The translations under genes and the position numbers were made by a program. Positions 23,991-33,766 of a stretch of DNA of 64,000 bases are shown piece by piece. The DNA comes from Acanthochromis polyacanthus (lineage: Eukaryota; Chordata; Actinopteri; Pomacentridae). The stretch covers positions 37,170,215 through 37,234,214 of the forward strand of contig NC_067122.1 in the NCBI RefSeq assembly GCF_021347895.1, given 5' to 3'. The notes beneath the pieces are model-generated. The model ran no database searches, was not told the origin of the DNA, and saw only the letters and a program-made list of their open reading frames with translations. Within the stretch, counting starts at the first letter, position 1; each line of letters starts with the position of its first letter.

Positions 23991-26477
23991 TTAAAGCCCT
24001 ACTAGCTTCTACCTGTAACTGTCTAAACTAGAGAAGCTATTTGTGTAAAATAAACAGAAATAAATTATCCGATAACTTCAAAATGTGATTCAGATTGAAG
24101 AGTCTTTCTGATTCAAAGTTAGTGAAATTTAAATCTAAATGGGATCTGCTTTGATAGAGAAAATCAATGTTAATAATGAAGATAAACTTTCTGATGAGGT
24201 TAACTAATGCAAACAACTGGGAGAACAGGTGGTAACAGCATGAACAAAAACAATCTATCAGGGTGACAATTAGAAAACAAACATGTGATGCAACAAGGAT
24301 GTAAGACAACCATTAAATCCAAGAACAGGAACAAGTCTTACTCTATTCATTGAGCCTGTATGCAGTCACTGCAACTGTGTCAACATATTCCTTATTCCCT
24401 GCTGATGTCTTGATCCTCGCACACGCTTGTTGCTGTCATACCTTTAAGAAACATCCCACTGCAGGATTTTTGAGACAGCATACACAAAATAACTCAATTA
24501 CTTCAGAAGTGAGAGGTATTTCAACTGACTGCAGCAGTGTTTTAACTTCACGAGGCAGAATGTTAAGAATGTAGATGTGACGCTAATGGAAGACACTAAA
24601 CGGGGGAATGTGCAGAATTTCTCTTTAGATTCTATATATCACAGCAACAGATGATATACAGGAGAATTTATTGACAATGCAATGAATACATAAAGATCTG
24701 TTGCCAGTCTAGTCTGTGAAGTCAGCCAAGGTTAAAGAAGATCCTAATGCAGGCGACTGTTATTTCTCTCTACAATGAACTACAAGCTAAAAACTGTATT
24801 TTCTATTGGTTTGCATGCATGATTTATTATGGTATATTTGGGTCTTTGAAGCATAGGCAGCTTTTGTCAGGTTTCCACTGTTTTTTTTTTTTTTTACAGG
24901 CTTCTGACTAGGTAGTGATACTGGTTTTAATCAGTCTAGTTATCTCATTAGGTGAAATTTTAATGTTCCAGCTTTTCTTTGTGTGCCATTGTTGAGATTC
25001 CATCAACTGGACAGGGATTCAGGTTACAAACTGATTGACATTTCAAAATGCGATCTTTAATATATCCCAATGGTGTAGCTCAAAAAAGCAAATTTATGAC
25101 TGACCCACCCATCACCCTGTCTGCTCCCTTCTTTATCAGGCGATACATCATACATACTTGCATGTTGTCACACCAATTTCATCTGATTGAACTCTGCCGT
25201 CAAGCAAGACTCCTAAATCACTTTTTCTCACTGAATATTTTGTCAGAGTCATGGCCGAGGCTGACCCAGTGTTGGAAAGGCTGATGAATATCCAACAGGC
25301 TCTGGCTGACTGACTGACTTATTAGGCCGAATCAGCCTGGAGCTACATGGACATTCAGGGGTAGTTCACACCCTGCAGTCCTGTGCTACAGCTAATTCTA
25401 CTACTATGTCAGATCAAAGTGCAAAAATAGAGGGACTGAGCTGCAAATGTCACTACAGCCCTTGTGTAGGATGGAAAAAATATTTAGAATTTGCAAAGGT
25501 CTAATTCATTTGTCAAACATGCTTAACAATTTAAATCCAGTCTTGTCAGTCTGCAAGGCTGTATGTCATAGTGGCATATTGGCAATGTTTTGAGCTAAAT
25601 GCTAATGTGGCAATATGCTAACAATGAAAATGCTAACACATGTTGGTGTTTTGCATGTTTGGTAGCATTAACGTCAACATATCATTATTGAGCACAAAGA
25701 TGATGAGAAGGTTTTGCAGGTATTTGGCCATAAATCAAAGTATTGGAGGAGTATAAATTTTCATCTGATGGCCGCTCTGGATCAAAACTTGTCTAAATAG
25801 AATGTCAGTGCAAAGCATCCAATATTTTTCAGGATCTAAATACAAATCTGAACTAATTGGTAGTGACAGAACAATAAAACTATAATGATCATCTTCTGGG
25901 AGCCATGAATGTCCCAACAAGGTTAAGTTGTTGAGGTATTTAAGGGATAAACAAATCAACTGTGCAACAGACTGATAAAAAACACGGTGTACAGCTTAAA
26001 TCATGCACTATATACTATACATTGTAATTACAGGGAAAGTCAGAAGGTCAGAGCAGGGAAGGCCAGAAATGACACAAGGATCAAGTGACTAGATTTTGGC
26101 AGTCATGTGGCTTATAGTCTGGATCCACCGATTTGTTAAAGATTTCTGCATCATTGTGAGATAGCGGCACTGTGTTACTGTAACTATGACGACAAATGAA
26201 CGCTACGTCAGCTGCCTGCTGACAATCACATAATTGATCCTACTACAAATCAACAGCTGCAGACTTATTTTGACTTATCTGTTAGAAATCATACAAGGAG
26301 CAACTGATTAAATTGTGGGGGTGTTTCCGAGTCCCATCAATTCCCACCACTCGCTACATATTTAGATCATGCAATTTGGTATCTGGCCATAACGTACACA
26401 TGCATAGCACACGTCTGTGCTCAGTGGAAGGTCATTTTGTTTATGGGTACATCTATATTAAATGGACACATTCTATC
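23991..26477. other. No gene recognised
   Basis: AT-rich sequence with a poly(T) run at about 24880-24895. No family motif can be supported. Confidence 0.3.
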
Positions 26478-26830
26478 CCTCCATCAATTCTCTATACACC
26501 GCTTTATCCTCTCTAGGGTTGTGGGGGTGCTGGAGCCTATCCCAGCTGACTCGGGGGAAGGCAGGGGACACCCTGGACAGGTCGCCAGTCTGTCGGAGGG
26601 CTACATATACAAACAAACAATCACACTCACATTCACACCTACGGGCAATTTAGAGTCATCAATTCACCTCAGCATATTTTTAGACTGCGGGAGGAAGCCG
26701 GAGTGCCCGGAGAAAACCCACGCATGCACAGGGAGAACATGCAAACTCCATGCAGAAAGATCCCAGGCCCACCCCGGGATCTGAACCGGGGATCTTCTTG
26801 CTGCAAGGCAAAAGTGCTAACCACTACTGA
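26478..26830 (-). mobile_element. tRNA-derived SINE, near full length
   Basis: On the minus strand it reads head to tail like the copy at 27077-27447. The head has 'agtggttagcac' and 'gcagcaagaagatcccc', followed by the B-box GGTTCAGATCC. The body follows in order, up to the 'gctgggataggctccagcac' block and 'ggtgtatagag' at the left end. The GGAT tail is reduced to about one unit, and I see no clear target duplication. It lies head to head with the plus-strand copy, 246 bp away. Confidence 0.85.
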
Positions 26831-27064
26831 TTATCAATTACGAATAAACAAATTTCTGACAAAGCCATGTGGTGAAAAGAACAGCTTTGACAGAGTACTA
26901 TGCTCTCTGAGTGCGTTTCTATTTAAATGCTATAATCTTGGCATTTTATTATTTCATCCTGCTTTAGACATCGTTGTAATGAGCTTTAAATAGCATAAAG
27001 AACCTGTCCTGTCCTGTCAAATACTAGAGGTGTTGATCATGATTTGTAAAATATTAAACATATT

Positions 27065-27076
27065 AAGTTCAGGTAC
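27065..27076 (+). repeat. Left target-site duplication AAGTTCAGGTAC
   Basis: Identical to 27448-27459; the pair defines the SINE ends exactly. Confidence 0.9.
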
Positions 27077-27447
27077 GGGCTGCACAGTGGAGTAGTGGTT
27101 AGCACTTTCACCTTGCAGCAAGAAGATCCCTGGTTCAAATCCCAGCTTGGGCCTGGGATCTTTCTGCATGGAGTTTGCATGTTCTCCCTGTGCATGCGTG
27201 GGTTTTCTCCGGGCACTCCAGCTTCCTTCCACAGTCCAAAAATATGCTGAGGTTAATTGATGACTCTAAATTGTCCGTAGGTGTGAGTGTGAGTGTGATT
27301 GTTTGTTTGTATATGTAGCCCTGTGACAGACTGGCGACCTGTCCAGGGTGTCCCCTGCCTTCACCTGAGTCAGCTGGGATAGACTCCAGCACCCCCTGCG
27401 ACCCTAGTGAGGATAAAGCGGTGTATAGAGAATGGATGGATGGATGG
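27077..27447 (+). mobile_element. Full-length tRNA-derived SINE with 12-bp target duplication
   Basis: A 371-bp element flanked by a perfect 12-bp direct repeat, AAGTTCAGGTAC, at 27065-27076 and 27448-27459. The head has an A-box-type 'gtagtggttagcac' and the B-box GGTTCAAATCC, both parts of an RNA polymerase III internal promoter, closest to tRNA-Val in my reading. A tRNA-unrelated body of about 280 bp follows, ending in three GGAT repeats. The intact duplication points to a recent LINE-mobilised insertion. It encodes no protein. Confidence 0.92.
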
Positions 27448-27459
27448 AAGTTCAGGTAC

Positions 27460-28240
<781 letters not shown>

Positions 28241-28332
28241 TCTGTGGTTGATTCTGTCTTTAGTAGTGACTGAATCAGGTTAAAGAAAGTAATTAACTCA
28301 TAATAGCCCCAAACACACTGCCAATTACCATG

Positions 28333-28336
28333 ATGT

Positions 28337-28368
<32 letters not shown>
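28333..28368. repeat. (TG)n microsatellite
   Basis: About 18 units, with one 'at' interruption near the start. It lies on the opposite phase to the CA tract 100 bp upstream. Confidence 0.95.
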
Positions 28369-28372
<4 letters not shown>

Positions 28373-28508
28373 ATGCTCATGTGCACACTGATTATTGTGC
28401 TTAGCTAAGTGTCTGTGAGGATTAATGAAATCATATATTTCATCAATGTTTGTGGACATACTTGTAAAATGCCATGTGGGTGTTTGTGTTCTCCCGTGAC
28501 TATAGTCT

Positions 28509-28510
<2 letters not shown>

Positions 28511-28566
<56 letters not shown>
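28511..28566. repeat. (GT)28 microsatellite
   Basis: A perfect GT run of 56 bases, the third large dinucleotide tract within 450 bp. Confidence 0.97.
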
Positions 28567-28568
<2 letters not shown>

Positions 28569-29545
28569 CCTTCCTGGAGTGTGTGGATAAATTAATAGAT
28601 TTTTTTTCTTAGTCGGGGCGTATTGGGAAATTAGTGTTACAAAATTAAGTGTGATTGCCCTAAAGGCCTTTTCCATTATTACTTAACACTGTTTGGAGTA
28701 TAGACAGTGTGATGGCGGTTTACACAGAGCAATAAGGTTAAATGTAGCTCAAAGAAAGCGCGAGAGCAAGAAGGAAAGACGGGAAAAGAAAGGGAGGAAG
28801 AAAAGATCAAGAAAGCAGAGAAAAGGAAGTTAAATGGTCATTCAGTCAGACAATCTGTCAGGCAGTCAGTCAGTAAAGCTGTCACTCTCTGACAGCATGG
28901 AACAGAGCGCATTACAGCAGCAGAGGCAGAGTTTGTTGATCTCAGTGAATCAGATCTCAGCTGGCGTCTGGCTGTTTGCTGCCTGCTGTCAGTCACTTTC
29001 CCAAACACAACAGCTTATTTTTCTGTGCTCTGCAGTGATGGCAGACATGGAGACAGGCAAGAAAAAGAGGCCGGCTAACACACTGTCCAGAGTTCATCAA
29101 TCACACGGTGGTGTTTTGCATTACTGGCTGAATCTCAAGGCTGTGTGAAGGCCATATGAAGATAGTCCCGGAATGAATTTCAAAAAGGTATTGATATAGT
29201 GGTGAATAATTTTGCAACAAAAAGAGGCCAGTGCCTGATATTAAACTGAAGTGCATGGACTGGAAAAGTATGAGAAAGATAGATGCAAGTTCAAAGCTGT
29301 ATTAACTCAGATTTTTTGACATTATAACCCCATTTAACTAGTTTCAATCAATTCAACTGGAGCCATATTGAAAAGGTGTTTACTGAATAGTCATCTAGCT
29401 GAAAATATCAGGAAGTGATGGACAAATCTGAGCAGCCCTGTCGAACTAAACTGTAGTTTCAAATACATTTAGAAAAAAATGCAATTTCATTTTAACAGAA
29501 CTGTATGTTCTACTGAAAAGGTAAGACTGAAGTATAGAAGGACGG
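28567..29545. other. No gene recognised; purine-rich stretch
   Basis: At about 28750-28832 the plus strand is nearly all A and G. Around 28848-28882 CAGT-type tetranucleotides cluster. The 104-codon frame at 28834-29148 has no recognisable domain and is not called a gene. Confidence 0.35.
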
Positions 29546-30098
29546 TGTTTTGGCCCTGGGAAGCTGTGCTCCTACTCCTCGGTAATCTGTATTGTGTTGT
29601 ATTCGTCTGCCTCGACTCTTAAGCCAAATCTGGATTGGTCCTGGAAAGACTGCTGCCTCCAATCACGGTACCAGGTGGCGTTCAAAAGGCTCGGTCATGC
29701 AGCATTTGGTGGCAGTTCATAGCAGAAGTTGAAGGGTTATGGGCACTAAATGCTAGCAAGTGGTTCTTTGGCGTGTTTAGAAATCCTGATTGAAAATTCG
29801 TTCTTAGTTCAGTCAAGGGTGCAACTGAGCTGTATTTTGGTTAAGAGCTTTCTTTGCAATAATTATCTTTTATTTTCTTCCAGTACAATAATGTCAACTT
29901 GTGAGTAAAGTTCGCTTTTGGTTATGTTTTATTCTTTTATCTCAGTAGCACCCATTTGCATTTAACCCCCTCACTTTTTGTATTGTATCGTGAACATGCT
30001 CCTTTCAAAATAAATTTCAGCCCAGCAATCTGTAACTCAGTGTTGGTTTTGCTTTCTTTTGTTGCTGTCCGGCTACCCCAGACAGCTGGGTTGTAACA
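29546..30098 (+). mobile_element. Retroviral-type LTR (5' LTR or solo LTR remnant)
   Basis: The right edge is well placed: the sequence ends in 'gttgtaaca', and after two bases begins a match to the complement of the tRNA-Pro 3' end (30101 onward), the primer site used by gammaretrovirus-like elements. An AATAAA signal sits at 30009-30014, about 85 bases before the end, as expected for R-U5. The left edge is less sure; TGTTTTGG at 29546 gives TG...CA ends and a length of about 550 bp. I see no gag, pol or env sequence downstream, so only the LTR and leader remain of an old element. Confidence 0.55.
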
Positions 30099-30100
30099 AG

Positions 30101-30136
30101 TGTGGGCTCGTCCGAGAATTGAACCTGGGACCTCTC
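30101..30136 (+). promoter_or_regulatory. tRNA-Pro primer binding site, extended
   Basis: TGTGGGCTCGTCCGAG matches the complement of the tRNA-Pro 3' end with two changes. The similarity continues to 'cctctc' at 30136, well past the usual 18-base primer site. It lies two bases from the end of the LTR. The alternative is a tRNA-Pro pseudogene fragment on the minus strand, with B-box GGTTCAATTC. Confidence 0.55.
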
Positions 30137-30361
30137 AGGTCATAACAGACAGCTTCTAGTTTGAAAAACTCCACATCAGGAAGTAGGACGGTGATGTGAA
30201 GATTGTAGCAATGTGAATCCAGTTTTGTTGACTTGCTGTATGGTTAGCCAAAAACTACCAACCACGTCTCCACAAAACTGCACTGACAAACGCATTTTGA
30301 AGGGAAATAAATTTTGTTTGGAAATAGATGTCATTTGTGACAACTGATGTGGTGGGAAAGG

Positions 30362-31180
30362 CAGCCAGGTTGAAAATCCTACAAAAGAGATGGTTGGTGG
30401 CATAAACCAGTAACCAGACTTTCTCCCAGAAGACCAGAGTTCGCACCCCTCAATGGACAAGAGAATCAGTCTGAGAATTAAATTTTGTTGATATGTTGTT
30501 TACTTTCAGTTTTCACTTGCTTTTTGGTTTGGTTCAGGCACTAAAATTATGTGGTTAGGTTTAGGAAAATATCAGTTTTATATATTAGATGCTTTTTTTA
30601 ATTGTAAGCACCAAAATGATTTGGTCAGGGTTAAGAAAACTTCATGGTTTAGGTTAAAATGCAACTTTTCCCCTGTATGTTTGAAGCATCTCCTCTATTT
30701 TTTGGGTTACCAGGGTGACAAGTCCCTCCCCATCTAATATATGATTAGGTAGTGGAAAAGTGAAGCAGTAAAACACAACCAAATGGTAAAGATAAGTTGA
30801 TTATAAATTTACTTCTGTTATAAATGTAATCTGGTAGAAAATATGTTGCTTTCAAAACAGATTTAGGAATGCAGTTTAGTCGTATAGAAATGTAATTTTT
30901 AGGGGACTACCAGGCTTCATCACTTTCATGATATGTTGAAGCTTCTCCTCCAATTGAAGGCGATGAGTCCTAATCCATCTAACATATGACTGGTTGGATA
31001 AGAAAAAGTGCAATAGTAAAGCAATACAATAAATGGCAGAGATATCTTGATTAGAAACGTAGTTGCGATACGTCAAAAATGCACTCCATAAGAAAATGCA
31101 TTTTCCTGACAACAAAACTGAAAATGCACTTTCGTTGCATAAAGACATAATTTTTAGTAATATGAGACATGGAATCTGCT
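30362..31180 (+). repeat. tRNA-headed dispersed repeat with tandem dimer (copies 2 and 3)
   Basis: The head at about 30365-30440 has a 'tggcataaaccagtaa' A-box-like region, 'gactttctcccagaagacca' and a decayed B-box 'agttcgcacccc'. After a linker with 'gtttggttcaggcac' and 'ggttaggtttagg', a monomer of about 250 bp runs from about 30680 to 30930. It is followed at once by a second, more diverged monomer to about 31180. Both contain 'gaagc.tctcctcc', 'tgatta' blocks, and an ending built on 'gcagtttagt' or 'gcactttcgt' followed by 'taatttttag'. Related copies lie at 3.2, 52.1, 55.4 and 55.7 kb. It looks like a SINE-like family, but this is inference. Confidence 0.6.
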
Positions 31181-31774
31181 TTTTACTTGTGTTGTTGGCC
31201 AAACCATTGTACAAATATATGAGTTTTATGTTTTTCATCTAGAGATTCATTAAGTCATAGTGTACCTGTAGGGCTCATCTCACCTTGCTCCAAGCCATAC
31301 GTGAAATAGAAAACAATGCATAATTTGTAAATCAGGATTTCAGTGCTGACCCAACACACCAGGGGAGAGATGAAACACACAGCATAATAAAGTCATACAT
31401 CTTTATGCGTGCAGTCTTTTATTCTACAACTTTTGATAAGTAAGATTCATCTCTCAGCTCTGTTTTATGATGGTGGTCGTGGCATCAGTAAACAAATCCC
31501 ATGAATGTCTTCGTCCATCTCCCAAACCCTTTCTAAGTAAAAGATTTCCATAAACAGCAAATATCAATCAAGCAGACAATAGCAGTGGATTTCATGGGGA
31601 CTGTTTTCTGCTGTGCATTAATACATAGTTGATGCTCTGGTGAGTATTTACAGCAGCAGAATGGTGGAAGAGGGATTGATTCAATAACAAACTGCAGCAT
31701 GTGTGTTCCTAGTGTTGAAGGAATATGTTATCAAGTGCAAACCTGTGGCTCTGGAAAGAAAGCAACTTTGAACA
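31181..31774. other. No gene recognised
   Basis: AT-rich sequence between the dispersed repeat and the Tc1-like element. Confidence 0.3.
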
Positions 31775-32707
31775 TACACTTACATACGATCACTTTAGTA
31801 CATCTATTTTACTGCTTGTTCACTCAGATATCTAGTCAGCCAATCACATGACATTAACTGAATTCATTTTGCCATGTAGATGCTGTAAAGATGACCTGTT
31901 GAAGTTCAAACTGAGTATCAGAATGAGGAAGAAAGGGGATTTAAGTGACTTTGAATGAGGCTGTTGGTGCCAAACGGGTTGGTCTGACTATTTCAGAACC
32001 TGCTGATCTACTGGGATTTTAATGCTTTACCAGTTCTAGGGTTTACAGAGAATGGTCCAAAAGGAGAAATGATCTAGTTCTCTGGGTGAAAATGCCTTGT
32101 TGATGCCAGAGTTCAGAGGGGAATAGTTCAAGATGACAGAAAGGCAAAGTGTCACTCAAATAACCACTCGTTACAACCAAAAGACCATCGCTGAAGGCAC
32201 AACACGTCCAACCTTGAGTAGATGGTCTACAGCAGCAGAAGACCACACTGGATGCCACTCTTGTCAGCTAAGAACAGGAAACTGAGGCTACAATCCACAT
32301 GGATTCATCAAAATTGGACAATAAAATATTGAAAAACTATCCCTTGTTCTGTTGAGTTTCGATTTCAGCTGCAGTGTTCAGATAATTAGAATTTGGCGTA
32401 AGCAACATGAAAGCATGGATCCATCCTGCCTTGTAAAAAAAACATTTTGCAAGCTCAAATCATCTTCAGCTGTTGTATTGAACATGATGATGAGCTCACT
32501 GTACTCCAATGGCCTCCACATCTCATAGAAAACCTTTGGGAGGTGGTGAAATGGAGATTGGCATCATGGATGTGCAGCAGCATGATGCTATCATGTCAAT
32601 ATGGACCAACATCTCTGAGGAATGTTTTCAACACCATGCTGAGTCTATGTCATAACAAAAAGTTAAAGCATTACCTTGTATGAGCAAAATGTTGGTCAAT
32701 GAGTGTA
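31775..32707 (+). mobile_element. Tc1-like DNA transposon, internally deleted and decayed
   Basis: It begins with a worn terminal repeat ('acactta' then 'cactttagtac') and ends in 'aatgagtgta', matching the family at 1-155. The decayed transposase reads in order: a start region with 'aaaggggatttaagtgactt', the HTH-side words 'gggtttacagagaatggtcc', 'aacaggaaactgaggctaca', then 'cagaatttggcgt'-type sequence ending in ESMDPSCL-like coding at about 32412. It then jumps at about 32437-32452 to a point far downstream, missing the block that carries the second catalytic Asp. The tail gives VLQWPP and IENLWEVV, the Tc1 hallmark preceding the third catalytic acid. Frames are broken, so it is non-functional. 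Confidence 0.85.
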
Positions 32708-32724
32708 TGTTCAAGAAAGGTTGA

Positions 32725-33766
32725 TGCTACAGGTACGGACCCGTACCCGTAGCATCTGTACTAGAGGTACGGACCCGTTAAGGTCACTGAAGAGCTGGCG
32801 CCGGTTAACTACTATTTGCTGCACATTACAGGCGGTTTATATGAATGACTTTGATGGCGAACATTGTATAATTTAACCAAAAATACACCGTCTCCTCTCA
32901 CACTTTAGACATTGCAGTTTTTACGCTTTTAGACGCCGTGTCTAAATTGTTTGAAGTCCAGTTCCTTTAATTAGTTTACCGCGTTCAGTGGTGGAAGCGG
33001 CTGACGAACTCCATTGCAAATGTTCCCATTTAATTTTGGACGCTAATTTACAAGATAAAGTTAAGGATGTCGAATATGAAACAAACACTGGTGAATGGTG
33101 AGGAGCAGCTCTTTAATTCGGCATGAATTAAAAAAACCCACAAACTCGATTTACTGTGATATTGTAAGATTTGTTTGTGGTTATGTAACTTAGCCGTTCA
33201 ACAGAGTCCGCTCACATTAAGGTGACTGTGACAGTGTCTGTGTTGACAGACGTAGAAAATACGTCAGGGTTTTGTTTAGGTTGTTAATATGTAATAGTCT
33301 GTCGCTACTTTTGAAGGTAAAAAAATACTTGTAGTTTGCTGGCTGTTAGTTCTGCCATTTGTTTTGTTTGCTGTTTGTGCTTTATTAGAACAGGGTCACG
33401 TGAATAAAAAGTTTTGCTATTTTTAATAGTAGTGCTGATTTCAACCCCCAAATCGCTGTCCGTGAAAAAGTCAGATAATGATATTTATAAGACATTATGC
33501 ATGATAGAAAAGAGAACAGCAGATGACTGACATGACAGGCTCGGCACGCACATTCACCTCGAATCACGGAAGCGCCTTCATCACTCCGATTGCCAAACCG
33601 GCTCATTAATATTTATGTACGTCGGATTACCAGCCAATCACAAAGCGCGTTCATCAGCCGACTCATTAATATTCATGTCCGTCTCATTAATATTTATGGT
33701 AAGGTAAAGTGCCGTATCCGTAGGCCACAGGCTACGGGTACGGGTCCGTATCTGTAGACACTACAT
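32725..33766. mobile_element. Unclassified ~1-kb element with CpG-rich terminal inverted repeats
   Basis: The left end carries 'ctacaggtacggacccgtac' then 'ccgtagc'. The right end, read on the minus strand, carries 'ctacagatacggacccgtac' then 'ccgtagc'. Sub-terminal copies of the same motif follow on both sides ('gaggtacggacccgtt' and 'cctacggatacgg'). A possible 4-bp duplication TTGA flanks TG...CA ends, but six bases at one end do not pair, so the exact border is unsure. The interior has no long ORF. Near the right end three units of 'ctcattaatatttatg' type stand in near-tandem (33601-33700). It is most likely a non-autonomous DNA transposon. Confidence 0.7.
33601..33700 (+). repeat. Three-unit CTCATTAATATTYATG repeat
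   Basis: The motif occurs at about 33602, 33660 and 33683, the first two followed by 'gtacgtc' or 'gtccgtc'. It lies just inside the right inverted end of the 1-kb TIR element, where transposase-binding sub-terminal repeats are often found. Confidence 0.6.

Noticed and set aside
26437..26784. 115-codon plus-strand frame
   Set aside because: It is an antisense reading of the SINE at 26478-26830.
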